Shown piece by piece: positions 45,850 to 58,714 of a stretch of 64,000 bases of DNA. Where the stretch lies: positions 272,057,930 to 272,121,929 of the forward strand of contig JARYHS010008074.1 in NCBI GenBank assembly GCA_031002005.1, in the 5' to 3' direction. A program made the position numbers and the translations under genes. Under the pieces are notes generated by a model. It was not told the origin of the DNA. It searched no databases and saw only the letters and a program-made list of their open reading frames with translations. Source of the stretch: Vandiemenella viatica (lineage: Eukaryota; Arthropoda; Insecta; Orthoptera; Morabidae). Position 1 is the first letter of the stretch. Each line of letters begins with the position of its first letter.

Positions 45850-46508
45850 TGTAACGATGCAATCGAACCGACGCGATTCGGGAGTAGTGTCTGCGAGAGA
45901 TTATCTTTGGACAGTGAGAGCAAGATGGCAGAGAAGTATAGTATACGGCGGGAGCGCGGGAAGCGAATGTCGAAAGTGGTCGACGGTTGAGAACGATGCC
46001 GCGAGGACGAATATTATAAAAAGTGCTTATAACTATTCCATTAACTTGTACGGTGATTTGAAGAAGTATTTCGAGTGTTGGTGGATGAGAACAAGAACAG
46101 TGTTCCGGATAAACGATTGTGATATTGGCTCCACATGTTACTTGTACCTGCTCGGTTCGAATCTTGCACGCTTTGGTGAAGAAGTTTCGATAGCACGAGT
46201 CTTTGTAACTGGTGGTTACTTCGGCGACGTATTTCTTTTGCTTATTCAGACAATAAATGTGTGTTCTGAATGTAAACTTTTGTGTGATTTATGTGTTGGC
46301 AATTCCCGCTAACTGCTACTGCTAACTGTTTACGTGATTGATTTTGTGAGTGACTATGAATTATTAGTATTAGTTGTGGAATCCCCACTGGCGACCTGAC
46401 GGTATCAAACCTGTAATCTTACGAACATTTAATTAAGACTGAAATACACGTCGTGTTGAGTAGTACCACCAGGACATAATTTATCACTAATCAACGAACA
46501 GCCTTACA
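45850..46508 (+). repeat. 3' LTR
   Basis: 659 bp, same start and end as the 5' LTR, with the AATAAA signal at 46252-46257. The reading frames inside it also occur in the 5' LTR, lack an early ATG and are not considered genes. Confidence 0.93.
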
Positions 46509-46781
46509 ATCTGAACTTGAGGCAGCCGGATTCAGCTATTCGAGTTACGGTCATTTGAAATTACGCAAGATGATTGATGTGAGCGTTCGTACTTTCATAT
46601 ACAGGATAGTCGATTTTCTTTTGTTTCTTGTCCCCCCCCCCCCCCCCCAAAAAAAGGATGCGAAACATTTAGTTCATAATAAACAAGTTTTAGCAATTTT
46701 TGCGTTGGTTCTTGTTGATTTACACCTGAAATCAGCGCAACAATTTCGTTAGACAGTTTAGATACATTAACGGATTTTTTT

Positions 46782-46824
<43 letters not shown>

Positions 46825-46921
46825 TTGTAGTATTTATCTGTGAGACGTATGGTAAGAACAAGAACAAGAACAGCGGACGCACCCATTGGAGGTGAGCTTT
46901 CCAACGGAGGTAGAAGCACAC
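46509..46921. other. Spacer with simple repeats
   Basis: It holds a poly-C run (about 46632-46648) and an (AT)n run at 46789-46820. Nothing else recognised. Confidence 0.7.
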
Positions 46922-47098
46922 GACTTTTCTTTTTGCTTATGGCTTTATACCTCGTCAAGGTCACAGAGATGGGAAAGCACTGGGGGCAAGGAACAGGAAG
47001 TAAATCAGCCATCTCCTTTGGAAGGAATCATCCCAGCATTCGTCTGAAGTGATTTGGGGAAACCATGGAAAAGCTAGATCTGGATGGCAGGACGGGGA
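46922..47098 (-). repeat. SINE family A copy, 5' truncated
   Basis: The reverse complement shows ATCCAGATCTAGC, TTTCCATGGTTTCCCCAAAT and GGATGATTCCTTCC blocks of family A; the tRNA head is lost. The tail CGAGGTATAAAGCC is followed by A-rich sequence. Confidence 0.75.
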
Positions 47099-47185
47099 TC
47101 TTCTGTATAACGCAGCGGGACCGAGTCTGCTGGGAGAAGCAGGCATTAACACTTATCCGACAAAAATATCAATACGCACCGAGCG

Positions 47186-47390
47186 GCCTGGTGGCTCAGG
47201 GGTTAAGGTGCCTGACTGGACAACGAAAGGTCCCCGAGTCGAATCCCTTTCTCTGCGTGTGTTTCCAAGGCTCCTAAGCCGACCTTCACCTCTGGCACAG
47301 CTTTTTGTGTAATTATAATTACTGCAGAACGCTTCCGTGGTCCGGATTCCAGGTTAAACTGTTGGTCCCGTGTACCCAGTAGGATTACCG
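47186..47390 (+). repeat. SINE family B copy with a well-kept tRNA head
   Basis: The head GCGGCCTGGTGGCTCAGGGG with box B CCGAGTCGAATCCC is followed by the family B block TTCCGTGGTCCGGATTCCAG and AAACTGTTGGTCCC. The usual CCTTCGGG end is missing. Confidence 0.7.
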
Positions 47391-50300
47391 GGTTATATAG
47401 GGGTGGATTTCGCAGCCAGTGTAACCCCTGTGATGAGGTCACTACGACCCCTCGCGCAGCGAGCCAGCTTGGCGTCGAGTTGAGTGTCCCGTGTGTCGGA
47501 GCACTTGCCGTTGGCCTCGGAGCAGATCGGTCGATATGGCAGTCTGCAGCCGGCCCTGACCCTCCCAGAGATACGGCGGCCCCGCCACACCACGTCAATA
47601 CCACTAAAACACACTCCAAACACAGTGGCTGCTTATTAAAGCAATCAGCAGGATCTGCATGCAAGCCATTCACAACTGTTTAACGCAGAATCAGAATCGT
47701 ATACCAGAAATCTGTTGCAACATACAGATTTCTGAAGTTTACTGATCGAAATTCCATCGTCATTTGCATCGACATTCACCGTCAAAATCATTCCGTGACC
47801 ATTACAAGGTTTGAAAATTACTCAGTTTGCATGTTTTGAGGATGATCCTATATTGATCGGACTGTTGGCTTACTAAGTGGGGTGCTTACTGGGGAATAAA
47901 TGGTCTCCTATATGTTTCCAACAAAAATTTAACTTTATAGACAGTTACTGAAGTGTTTCAACCTCGATACCCATCCACATCGACAAAAATCCAGTATAAT
48001 TGTTTTACCTTGTTGTCAAACCTTTTGGATTTTATTCTCTATCGTAGAATCACTCCAGTGCTAATAGAGCCTTAAGTCACGAGATTCACAACAGTATAGT
48101 GTAATAAATATTCTACTTATTTTTGAAAAGTTTTGCCAAATTTAACAATTATTCTGAAATTTATAATTATCATATCTGAGTCATCTCTGCACACATACAG
48201 AAGTTTTTGTTGAAACCTAGCGTATGAAACTAATATTAAGGTCTCGAAAATTTGGGTTAGTTTTCAAATGTTAAAACTATTGCTGTGTACCACTATAAAT
48301 CTATAACCAGCAGAGCAGAGTGGGACGATGCAAATCTAGATTACATCGATTTCATATCTCCACCTGTAAACGCAGCTGGCAGATCAAAACTCCTAAACAA
48401 ACCATCTATCACTTCTGTTACGATGGAGTGCGGTGACGACCAAGCCGTGATAATCAGACTTCGTGGCGCAGAGGTCAGTGCCATCAAATGAATTTACCAC
48501 CGAATTTACCCTTTAGCGTCAAGGAATTGAATAAGGGTCAACTGTATAAAAATTCAGAAAATGAAAGAAGCAAATCACTGCATAGAAACAAATAGTTACT
48601 GCTGCCAGCTATAGATTTTCTGCATTTGGTGACAATCATGCTAAAGAAAGATTGGTTTAAGAAATGGAATCTATTGACGGGTAATTAAGTACACTTTCTG
48701 TGCAAGCCAACACTGAAGCGACAGCATGGAGGTAATGCTCAGATATGGTAACCCAGTAACCCTTATTTCATTGTGGAGCATAAGAAGACACGAATTATGT
48801 TGTCTTTAGAGATTTCAATAGGTAGCATAAATTTTCGTCGTTAAAAGTGAAGTTGGTATTGCTGAAGATTTCTCTCCCCAGTTTTAGAAAAACCTTTAGA
48901 GACCAAAAGCTATCATTTGTTCAAGCAACTGTATGCATTCATTTTAAAAACAGAAATAAAGCTTTTAAAATGTTATGAAAATAAACATACTGTAAGAAAT
49001 AATATAATATGATAAGAGCAGAATTAAATTAAACAGCAATCGTGGAGATAAATTCCGTTGATCAATCTATAAAACCTCAATATAAACAGATAATCCTTTT
49101 TTTTTCTTTTTTTTTTTGGTCTTCCTGTGTACTTGTGTTACACGAATACAATTTTCCTTCTGCAGTTATGTAAACTAGTGTATCATATTCCATTATTTTT
49201 AATATATTTATGTATGTAGTAGATTTGGTTGAAAAGTGTTATGAAGAATAATTTTAAAACGCCTGTATATAACATGACATACAGCGAGATATGGGTGGCG
49301 TTCTTAGTAATTACTGAACGATCAGTTAAGATATTCTTATGCTTAAAACGGATGTTTAATTCTGTTTTAAGTAATCCACTTTTACTTTCAGTTTAAGTAT
49401 GTTTCAGTTTTTTAAGAATGGTATTTGAATTTTTGTATATCTGAGTATTTCTCATAATTTAATAATTATTTGTGTGGTAGATAAGTAATCCACAGGTTAA
49501 GTGACAAGTTAACCTCTCTGTCAGATGCATATATGGATATGTAGTCCGTATATGCCAATGTACAGTAAGAGTCTTGTTCATGAAATAATTACAAGAATCA
49601 TAACGGAATGACTATATAGACGCTTAATAGCATACTAATGCTACGAGAAGTGTTTTCTTCAAATTCAAATAAAATATGACCACGCAAGATGTAGCTGCAG
49701 TGGAGATATTTCATTTCCTGCTTATTATTTCGTGATTATTAACAGAACAATTTGGACGCAAGATTGAATCATATAGCAATTGACAGTGTTCATGTTTGTA
49801 ACACTACACAATATTAGTAGCGTTAACGTTCTTATGTGCACTGTATTTATATCAAGAAAAATTATAGAATGTCATTTCAAATCGTGTATATTTCTCTCGG
49901 TAAATTTCATATTTTTATTTAAATTGATTGAAGAAGATACGTAGTAAATTAATCATTAATTTTGCCATGGAACTGTAGGAAGGGAGTTTATTTCCAGAAT
50001 TTTTACTACGTCGTCTCGCGAAAGATAATAAATGGACCCTCAGGTATATAATATGTTGACATGATACTGCAGCCACGGGAAGTGTTTTACACCTAAGCCG
50101 TCCTTTTAATTGATCTACGTACACATGAGAGATTATCCAATGTGTATAGGCTGACAACTAATCCGCACTCAGGGTAGCAATAAGACTCCACTGAGTGACT
50201 CTGTAGCTCTCACACAGCGCTGTTAATACTGTGCAGAGCAGTCGTTCCAGGGGTGTTGTCACTTTGGCACAGTGAAGAATCTTACCGCTAGTTACTGGCT

Positions 50301-52228
50301 TAAACGTTGACAGATAATGCTATAGTTAATGTCTCTCGAATGGAATTATCTATGTGTGGTGTTTTTTTATAACCAGATTAATCATTTTTAAATCTCAAAT
50401 TTCAATTTTGCGTGAAGTGTTTAGAGCAAGATGACAAGGTCGTACTAGTTTCATATGTAAGTTTTTAGTAACTTGTGTAAAGTGTCAAGCTTCATGAATA
50501 AACAGCATTTGCGTGCGTTTATTAAGATATTTTGAAATTTTTGTTTCACGTTTCCCAGTGCAGTATGGTCACAGCAAATCAGAGAGCAGCAGAATGCGGA
50601 ATGAAGTCGCAGTAAATTGGAAACTCCAATGCGAGAGCGACCGTGGCGTTGCAACTCCGATAAAGCGGAATAAAAAATACTCACGCCCGTCGACTTGGCA
50701 GTTTGGCCTGGTGGCTCAAGGCGGCATCTTGCTGAAAATGTACGGCAGTTCAGATTTAATAGAAACATTCAATACGTTCAGAATTCAATCGCTCTTAAGA
50801 CGTCCAACGGAAGCGAAATATATAGCGAGGTTCCATGATGATGATACATACTTCCAGGGATGATGCAGAATGGTAAGTGTATTAATTTGAGATAAGGGAC
50901 CTTGACCAGGAAAAGACCGAGTCGACATTTTTAAGCGAAAACCTACTCCAGTTCCGCCTTGGCTCACGCAGGGCTCAAATTGAGGTCCCCAACTACCGAC
51001 CCTTGAACATGAGGTATAAAATACTCCCCGGATAATTTTCCTTGTTTACGTGTAAGTAACGGCGCACGTAACTTGACGATCAAAGATCCTGTTTACGGTG
51101 CAGTAAAAATGAATTCCTTTTACCTGCAGAATATAGGTTACTACATTTATAATAGCTGTTTAATAGTGCGTCATGCCGCGTCAATTCAGGCCTGACATGG
51201 CATCGTCGTACCCGCTCTAATATCCCCGGTGTCGTTTGAATAGTGCCGAAGGGGGCGAGAATTCGCGCCTTTCACTCTAGACAGGCGTCTCGTACGCAAC
51301 ACTTGATTTATTATCCCAACCTCTACACGTACTGTAATTGCTTGTCGGGATTGCGTATCCTACAATCATAGCAACAACAGTACCCTACATGTATTCCCCT
51401 ATCACAAGTATCAGAACGAGTTTTGCTTATAACTTTAGAATCGGTAGTTTCCGGACCAGGACCCTTTGCCTCAGATTGATACATTTTCCCTTCTCCACCG
51501 TCCCTGAAAGTTTATAACATCATCACGGAATCACCCTGCCTTGACAATGACGACACAACTGGTCTTTGGGCAACCGAAGATTTGTGTGTGCATGCGCCCG
51601 AGAAAGCAGTCCACCACGATGTCGCCAGTTGACAAGGTATACAGTAATTCATGCCTGGTTTCCACAAAACGTCATATTGGCAATGACAAATTCCAACTTA
51701 ACCCAAAATCACGAAAATGAGAGGCTTTTTAGACTTCTCGTTGACAGTAGACCCTACCTCGTTGCCTCCCCCCTTTTTAATAATTCCTCCATCCAACACG
51801 TTACGGCATTGAACCTAAATGCAACTGAATCAACTAAAGTTTGTAGTGACGTAGTGAATAACAGTGTTAAGATACTTAATAACAACCGAATACAGTAATT
51901 CAAATTATCAAATTTAATCACAACCCAGGCTAAAAGAAATAATTGTTAAAAATCATTACTTTACCACGAAATTCATTCCTTATTCTACTTTTAATTTTAA
52001 ATAAATGATTAGATTGAAAGGTTTGTTGTGTTGCTTAAAGTTCAGTTCAACGTTAGGAACGTTCAGCTAGTCGTCTATTACTTCCATTCGTTCGACGCAC
52101 AGGATCTCATGTATGTAAAGCATATGAATTGATAGTTGGCAATCGCTGTCTATTCTGTAGCAGCAGTGTCCCAAGTATTGTTAGTTACCACTCTTCGTCG
52201 AAACACCCGTTACTTATATACAGTTACC
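47391..52228. other. Intergenic DNA; no gene recognised
   Basis: The first 300 bases (to about 47690) are GC-rich with overlapping open frames on both strands and no known product. A SINE-head-like fragment (GGCCTGGTGGCTCAAGG) lies near 50705. The rest is AT-rich without recognisable genes. Confidence 0.4.
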
Positions 52229-52236
52229 CTCTAGAG

Positions 52237-52465
52237 CATTGGTACTCAACCTCGGGCCCGCCAACACTTTCTATTTGGTCCGAAGCCTAGCAATAATAAT
52301 CCGGATTTATCAAAAATTGTCAAAAACTTGTAACAACGTCAACAAATCCATTAATGTTAAAATAAGTGCTTGCTTTTCAATGTGTAGTTTTACTGTACCG
52401 TAGGTTATCATGATATAGCAGTAGTGCTTATGCGGCCCACGAAGAAAAAACGTTGACTACCGCTG
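52237..52465. mobile_element. hAT-type MITE
   Basis: The ends CATTGGTACTCAACCT and (reverse complement) CAGCGGTAGTCAACGT match at about 12 of 16 positions and follow the Charlie-like pattern. The 8-bp flanks are CTCTAGAG (52229-52236) and GTCTAGAG (52466-52473), a hAT-sized duplication with one change. No coding capacity. Confidence 0.65.
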
Positions 52466-52473
52466 GTCTAGAG

Positions 52474-53503
52474 CGCCAGTTATTTGGAGCAAATCGAGAA
52501 AAATAAGTTATCAGTGGTTACTCGAATTTATTCCTTACACTGCTTGAAATAACTCTTTAATACAATATTCGTTTTGTTATGTATGACATTATCGTCGGAA
52601 AGGAGGGAATCATGATGGTCAATTTAGGGGAGGGGGGGGGGATGTCTGTGTTTCGTGTGTTGTAACCGCCTCTGTGGCAAGACAATGGTCTCGAGAGTTC
52701 CACCAGATATGTTCTGGCTTGGGATAAGTCACTTCCAGGTGCTGCAGATGTTAGACGAATACTTCCCTCTGAAGATGTTATGTATACATTCATTTTTAAG
52801 GTAGGGAGTTGAAATCAACAAGAAATTAGAAAGTATCTTCTGAACTTACTTTCCTATGAGTGTTTCCTTGAATAACTGTTTTTTGTATATGTGCTGTTAT
52901 CTGGTACAGCGTGGAGCGTGAGGGTCTGCCTTCTAGTCCTTCTACCCCCTCCTCACGTCACGCCACAAGCGATGAATACCATCGGCGTTTGGCAGAGAAA
53001 CGAAGTTATTGATTTTGTTTTCTTTATTAAATTTTCTAATATGCTTATAAAGAGAAAATCGTAATGAGTCAAATGACCACCCGTAATAAGTTCAGTTTTG
53101 CTCTGTGAAAGCATTTGATAGCTGGTGAGCTGTAATGGGAACGATATGGTTTCCACATTTTCTTTGACCGTAAACGTGGCACCGGTTGTTAACAACAGCA
53201 GAGGCAAGTGATTGCAGGCAGCTTCTTTCCCTTGGATGATTTGGCTAACAATTTTTTTGAATTATTATTAGACCCTAGTGATATGAAAAATTACAGTCTT
53301 GTGGCCATGAAATTTTATAGTGACATGCACGTGAAGTACTTACGTTCAGTTACGACAGTTACTATATATAATAAGGTTAGGACGCCGTTGGCGCTATGGT
53401 AGTTCGTAGTGAAAGCGAGTGTGTTGAAATAAAAGTACTGTGGTCAGGAATTTTTTACTCCTGTGCTTTGTTCATACGTATTATGTATGTCAGAACGCTC
53501 ATT
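52474..53503. other. Intergenic DNA
   Basis: No gene recognised; a G-run lies near 52629. Confidence 0.4.
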
Positions 53504-53514
53504 AGTTAAGAATT

Positions 53515-53757
53515 AACGAGCGTGGTGGTGTAACGGTTAGCGTTCTGGCCTCACATTCGGGAGGACGGTGGTTCGAATCCCCGTCCGGGCATCCAGATTT
53601 GTGTTTTCCATGGTTTCCCAAATCACTCCAGGCAAATGCAGGGATGCTTTCTTCAAAAGGCCATGGCCAAATTCCTTCCCATTCCTTGCCCCCCCCCCCC
53701 CATCCTTTCCCGTCTCTAAAGACCACGCTGTTAAAAGACGTTAAGCAATTTTTAAAA
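53515..53757 (+). repeat. SINE family A copy with target-site duplication
   Basis: Nearly complete: CGAGCGTGGTGGTGTAACGG head, CGGTGGTTCGAATCCCCGTC box B, full body and an A-rich end. The 11-bp flanks AGTTAAGAATT (53504-53514) and AGTTAGGAATT (53758-53768) differ at one site. A poly-C run lies inside the 3' part. Confidence 0.92.
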
Positions 53758-53989
53758 AGTTAGGAATTCACGTTAAACTATAAGCCAACCAAAGACAGAG
53801 GTGAAATGCGCGGCAAATCTAAAATCCTTGTTCAGGTTATAAGATCACATGTATTTACTTACTTACCACATATCTTGTTTGTTGTGAGTCATCTCGTATC
53901 CAATTTCTCAAAATGTATGTTGTTATTAAAAAAAATTATCATGTTAGTTTCCTGTCACCTGTGTTATTTCTCTCATCAATCCCAAGTGC

Positions 53990-54180
53990 TAAGCAAGCTG
54001 TTTCCTATCTCTTCAAAGTCATTTTTCCCTTTCTTGGTGATTGCAATGTCAAAGTTCGAAAGGGGAGGAAAAGAAACTAGATTTAATGGCAAAAGACACA
54101 GTAACTTGGAATTCGCCGATGGAATTGTACTCTTGGCCTGCAACATTAAAGAACTTCAAACTCTGGCTACCGATCTTTAA
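53990..54180 (+). pseudogene. RTE-like LINE reverse transcriptase scrap
   Basis: The reading includes ISSKSFFPFLVIAMSKF (counterpart of the motif B region), RFNGKRHSNLEFADGIVL and NIKELQTLATDL. Motif C is FADG where the family has FADD, so the catalytic second Asp is lost. No further RT sequence flanks it. It appears unrelated to the larger LINE at 18132. Confidence 0.7.
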
Positions 54181-54680
54181 GAAAATCAATTAGCCCGAGC
54201 AGAGGAATATTTTTCTACATATTTTTGCCATCTAAAAATGTAGTCTGCAAAGTTCTTAGCTTCGAATGTATATTACGATGCTGTAGGAAAACTAACAAAC
54301 ATCGTATTTCACCAAGACGTCGCGTTATTCACGCTCTGCAAACTGTTTATTACAACATTAGGAGAATTTATTTATCATCACAAAAGATATTTCTATGGGG
54401 ATGGAGTAGCGGTGCTTCATGACTTCGGATGTTGCCGAGACAACTCTCACAATTCCCTCCTCCTCTCTCCCTGACGTCCTTGCCTTATGGTTTCGTAAGG
54501 AAACCTGAAAGGTTAGTGACCAGTGGGGATCGATTCTCTGTTCCAATATGACTAAGTTTAGTGATGAAATTGAATAAAGATCATTTTAATCACCCACTCT
54601 CTCTATTTGATAGATATAAATTAATTAATAAAATATGTGATTATTGTAGGCCATTTCTTGCACAGTTGTTTGTTAAATTA
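54181..54680. other. Intergenic DNA
   Basis: Nothing recognised. Confidence 0.4.
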
Positions 54681-54971
54681 ATAATTATTCTTTAATAATT
54701 ACGCCAGTACAACTGTTTTGGATAATATTTATTTGACGGACGCGTTTCGCCTCTCGTTGAGGTATCTTCAGCGTACAATGTTTTATTTTACATTTCAGTT
54801 TTAAGGTGTGGTTGGTGGTCGCCTGTGACCTCAACCAGCATGCTGTTTACACTATTGTAGGCCTACATATTTACATAGTTTGTACAAAATTGGTATCTTA
54901 CGAATTGACTTTGAAGCACAGTTTTTGTGCATGACATTGTTAAACTGGCGTAATTATTAAAGAATAATTAT
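54681..54971. mobile_element. Long-TIR hairpin element (MITE-like), long copy
   Basis: The ends ATAATTATTCTTTAATAATT and its inverse pair over ~33 bp (also ACGCCAGT / ACTGGCG). The 291-bp interior has no coding capacity. A shorter copy of the same family lies at 60231-60354. The minus strand contains CTGAAGA, a small stem-loop and GAAACGCGTC (54739-54771), resembling the conserved hammerhead-type motif of Penelope-like elements. Confidence 0.7.
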
Positions 54972-56057
54972 CAATTTCTAAAATATTCTTAGCTTACCAT
55001 CTAGAAGTAGATATATTCTTAAAGCACAAGTTAATAATTTTTGGTATAATATATCGTGATGACTGATATATTCAGGGCCCATTGTTCATATTACCACATT
55101 GAATGAAACGAAACGTTTCTACTTACAAAATTCACACCGCTTAACATTGAAATTACTTTCTGTCACATACAAGATCGAGGGCCCTCATCAGGTGACAAAA
55201 ACCTTAAATACATCAAATTAGTCTACAAACTTCACGTTCATTGTTTCATTTATCATCGTTTTCGTAACTCAGTGTCCCCTCTAGTATAGATAGTATCACA
55301 TATATATCGTACCACTACTGTCTAACCTGATTTTAATTTTTGGTAGCACAGAAACCCACAATAAGAAACTAACTTATTTTCTGTTACAAGATGGTTTACT
55401 TTGCTGATTAAAAGCAGAGCAGAAAAAAGACCAGTACAACAAATATATTACTTCTGTTTGGCAACGTTATCTGTTTTTAAAAATTTGAAGATTTTCAATA
55501 AGAAGCTCTGAGAATTCGTTATTTACTTTAAGCGAAACAAATATAGTTTACGGAGCCATACAAACGTTGACTAAATAGTCTGCCAGATACAACCGCCAGC
55601 AACATCGTAACGCTATATATTCTATTTTTAAAAATTATTTGCTCTATTTGGCAAAAAGGAGGCAATAACACTTGTAAAACCTGTAGCCACATGTAATTGT
55701 AGTTGACTTACTATCACTGATGACTGCACTTCAGCGTTGAAATTGCAAAACTGATTCAGCACATATTTTTAGACAAAAATAACCTTATAAATAAATATAA
55801 TATTGTAAATTTCCATACAAATTTACTCAAGTCTGTGGGATGAGGAAACAGCTGCTAAAAGACAACATTTCATAAAAATTGCAAGATTATTAGGAATAGC
55901 ATGCCTCAAAAACAACTTCCATTGGAAGGAATCTTCGAACAGATCTTTAGGTGTCAGATGTGTAAGTATCAGTCATATCATATGGTTGTGAAAGTTTAAG
56001 TTTACAAAAAAGGAGCGAATGGACCCGTGTTAACATAGCATATCAAATTCATTATGA
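54972..56057. other. AT-rich intergenic DNA
   Basis: No gene recognised. GATGAGGGCCC-like words near 55170 resemble retroelement ends but have no supporting structure. Confidence 0.4.
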
Positions 56058-56246
56058 CCGAGCGTGGTGAGCGAGCGGAAACACTCTGACCTCGCAGGAC
56101 GCGGGTTCGACTCCTCGTCAGTTATACATATTTCAGTCTTACGCGGTTTCTCGAAATCAACGCAGGTAAAGCCGTAATTCCTTTCCGTTCCTTGCCTCCA
56201 GTCCTCTCCCTACTTGAATGACCTCGAAGTCGACGATCCATAAAAA
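56058..56246 (+). repeat. SINE family A copy, diverged
   Basis: The head is CCGAGCGTGGTGAGCGAGCG and box B is CGGGTTCGACTCCTCGTC. The body is shortened and ends GTCGACGATCC. Confidence 0.8.
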
Positions 56247-56523
56247 TATCATATTGCTGTGCAAATCGTGCCCACAATAGAGGTAGTTAGTAGTTATGTA
56301 CTCTCGCAAAAAAATCTTGTCTACGTCTGCAGAAACTAGAAATTTCAACGATTAGTGTACTTATGTCTCCACTGTTATGTATTGAAATAAGAATTCAGAT
56401 ACCCATCTATTCATATTGTTAAAAAAAGCTAATACAACTTAAAAGCTTTTTACTCATTTCAGAAAAAAAAATTAATCGGTGATGTAAGAAAACAAGATTA
56501 CGAGAGTTTGATGAACGAGTTAC

Positions 56524-56736
56524 GTTATGGCCTCGCATTCGGAAGCACGCAGGTTCGAATCCCCGTCCAGGCATCCAGATTTGGGTTTTCCATGGTTTCC
56601 CCAAATCACTCCAGGCGAATGCCAGGATGCTTCCTTCACAAAGGCCATGGACGAATTCCTTCTCATTCCTTGTCCCCAGTCCCATCCCGCCTCTAATGTC
56701 CTTAGCCGTCGACGAGGCGTAAAGCAGTAAAAAAAA
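56524..56736 (+). repeat. SINE family A copy, 5' truncated with perfect TSD
   Basis: The 13-bp direct repeat ATGAACGAGTTAC flanks it at 56511-56523 and 56737-56749. It starts at GTTATGGCCTCGCATTCGG, so box A is missing, while box B and the body to the A-tail are intact. Confidence 0.93.
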
Positions 56737-56749
56737 ATGAACGAGTTAC

Positions 56750-58204
56750 AAAATAATAAATTCCAGCAAGCTGATATTTCCTGGGAAGTACACTGGTTTT
56801 ACACCTAAAGAAAGGATCAATAGCAAGTAGGATAATTGTAGAGATCATATATGGGATATGTTGTATACATTTGCAACCTATAAAGGAAATACTTTGCCTG
56901 TGGTACAAAACGTGACACAGTAACAACACTTCGTCGAAGAGCAAGTGATTTTTCTCTAGCGCATTCTATAAGAGGATTAAAAAAACAGTAACCACTGTGT
57001 GAATTCAGATAAACACTGTCGTATTTAGTGGTACGAAATATTAGGTACATGAATTGACAATGGATTTATTTGCTAGCATATTATGTTTAAAACAAGGTTA
57101 ACCTGCTGTAAAAAACAACGGAAAAATGTGTCGCGAGTGGGAAGGTCATTGGTGGGGCGATGAAGACTGCAGTTCGCAGGGGAGTGACTCACTGCAAGGT
57201 AATGACGTCAGCTTTTTTATTGATCTCAGGGTCTAACCATGTTCGCGAGAACAATATTTTCTTCGGCTTCATTTTCTCGAGAATTCTGCTACTCTGATTC
57301 TATAAGTTTACTTGCTAGTGATTTAAAATATCTCATATTTGAACTAGATAACATGTTATGGCGTAGGCCTACAACGTCTTTGCAATATTTTCAATTTTTA
57401 TTTTGCTAACACCTTTCGATCATTGTTCTCTGGAATTGCAGTACACGGAAATTTCATGGTCGTGACTGATACAGTTTGTTCACAAGCAAAGAAATAATAT
57501 CATCTTATGATGCTATTTTCAAATCTGTCATTGTCAGGCAGAAAATGTTTCATTTATTTTAACGCATCATGTTGGTAAAAGAGTAGTTTTACAGTAAATC
57601 TAAAATATAGTTGTTTCTCTGATATCAGCATTCACTAATTTAACAGTTTCTACTGTGGGCTGACGGATCAACGTGAATATCGTTTGCTCTACAGTCACAC
57701 TGCTGTAACGAAACTTGACAAGATTCAGACAACTGAAATAAAGAGAGCGCAAAACTCATAAAAAATGCGGCACTATAATAAACCTGGGAGCTACGACGGG
57801 TGGAGTTACTATCCAGGAGACGAGCCTGGTGCGTAAAAAGGCATTCAGGAGAACGCGGGCTGAATCCCAGGTTCGACCATTTAAGTTTCGGTTTACCGAA
57901 ATCACTCTATGCAAATGTCAAAGGCCGTATCCAGTCCCTTCCCGTAACTTGCCTAGAATGCTCTCCGCATTCTGATAACCTTCAAACCTCAAGACTGGTG
58001 TACCGACCAACCTGTTCATTGTTTATAGGTTTTTCAATGTTATCAAGGCAAATGCTGAAACGGCACACATTCTCCACCTGAAAAATAACGCCTTACACAA
58101 CGTGACTAATACAATATACTTTACGATAAAGCTTAGACGGTCACTATTACGTCGTTTGTTCGTCCCCGAAAACATTTACGGTTTTCAAATAAAAAAGAAG
58201 TTAT
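56750..58204. other. AT-rich intergenic DNA with one decayed SINE
   Basis: Nothing besides the SINE at 57795-57985 is recognised. Confidence 0.4.
57795..57985 (+). repeat. SINE family A copy, strongly diverged
   Basis: It has CAGGTTCGACCA (box B), AAATCACTCTATGCAAATG and TTCTGATAACC in family A order. The head is badly eroded. Confidence 0.55.
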
Positions 58205-58440
58205 TTTTATCTTATGGCTTTATGCCTCGTCGATGTCACTAGAATTTAGAAAATACTGCGAGCAAGTAACAGGAAGGAATTCGGTGATAGCCTTTTAATG
58301 GAAGCATCCCAGCATTCGCTTGAGTAATTTCTGGAAACCTTGTGAAACCACTGAAAATGAGTAGAGGAGATTAAATCGACGCACTTCTGAGCTCTCCCAC
58401 CAGACGTGGTGCTCTGCGCTGCTCACTTGTCCGCCGCCAT
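58205..58440 (-). repeat. SINE family A copy, diverged
   Basis: The reverse complement ends GACGAGGCATAAAGCC plus a tail, and its body has GGGATGCTTCCATT and AAGGCTATCACCG. Box B is decayed. Confidence 0.65.
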
Positions 58441-58706
58441 AACTCACACTATGATCAGAAACAGCACCGCGCGCGAGTGCGCTGAGGAGTTATAGACACA
58501 TTGTCAGCTCAGCGCGTGCAGGTGGTTTACGACCTCGGGGAAATGGAACTCTCACACTTGATGGACGACGTACAGTAAAAAACAAACGAAATCTCTTTAA
58601 ACTGCCCAGACGCATATCCCGATAACGTGGGATACTGTGACTTTTCTGCCCCCCCGTCCACCCTGTAATTTTCTGCAAAGGGGGGTAAACCGTAATCAAT
58701 TAATTA
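58441..58706. other. Spacer before the hAT element
   Basis: No feature recognised. Confidence 0.4.
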
Positions 58707-58714
58707 TACGTGAC

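Larger units (their letters stand above)
42127..46508 (+). mobile_element. Non-autonomous LTR retrotransposon, young
   Basis: Two directly repeated ~658-bp LTRs (TGTAACG...TTACA) enclose 3065 bp. Identical 4-bp flanks ATCT at 42123-42126 and 46509-46512 are the target duplication, and a polypurine run GAGGGGGGG (45841-45849) precedes the 3' LTR. By eye the LTRs differ at only two sites, so insertion is recent. The interior encodes a gag-like protein in two frames and nothing resembling protease, RT, RNase H or integrase. Reverse transcription and integration must be supplied by another element. Its family cannot be told from sequence alone. Confidence 0.93.

Noticed and set aside
55100..55220. 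Second hammerhead-like motif (CTGATGAGGGCCCTCG on minus strand)
   Set aside because: The spacing to the GAAA is too long and no closing stem forms; left out.
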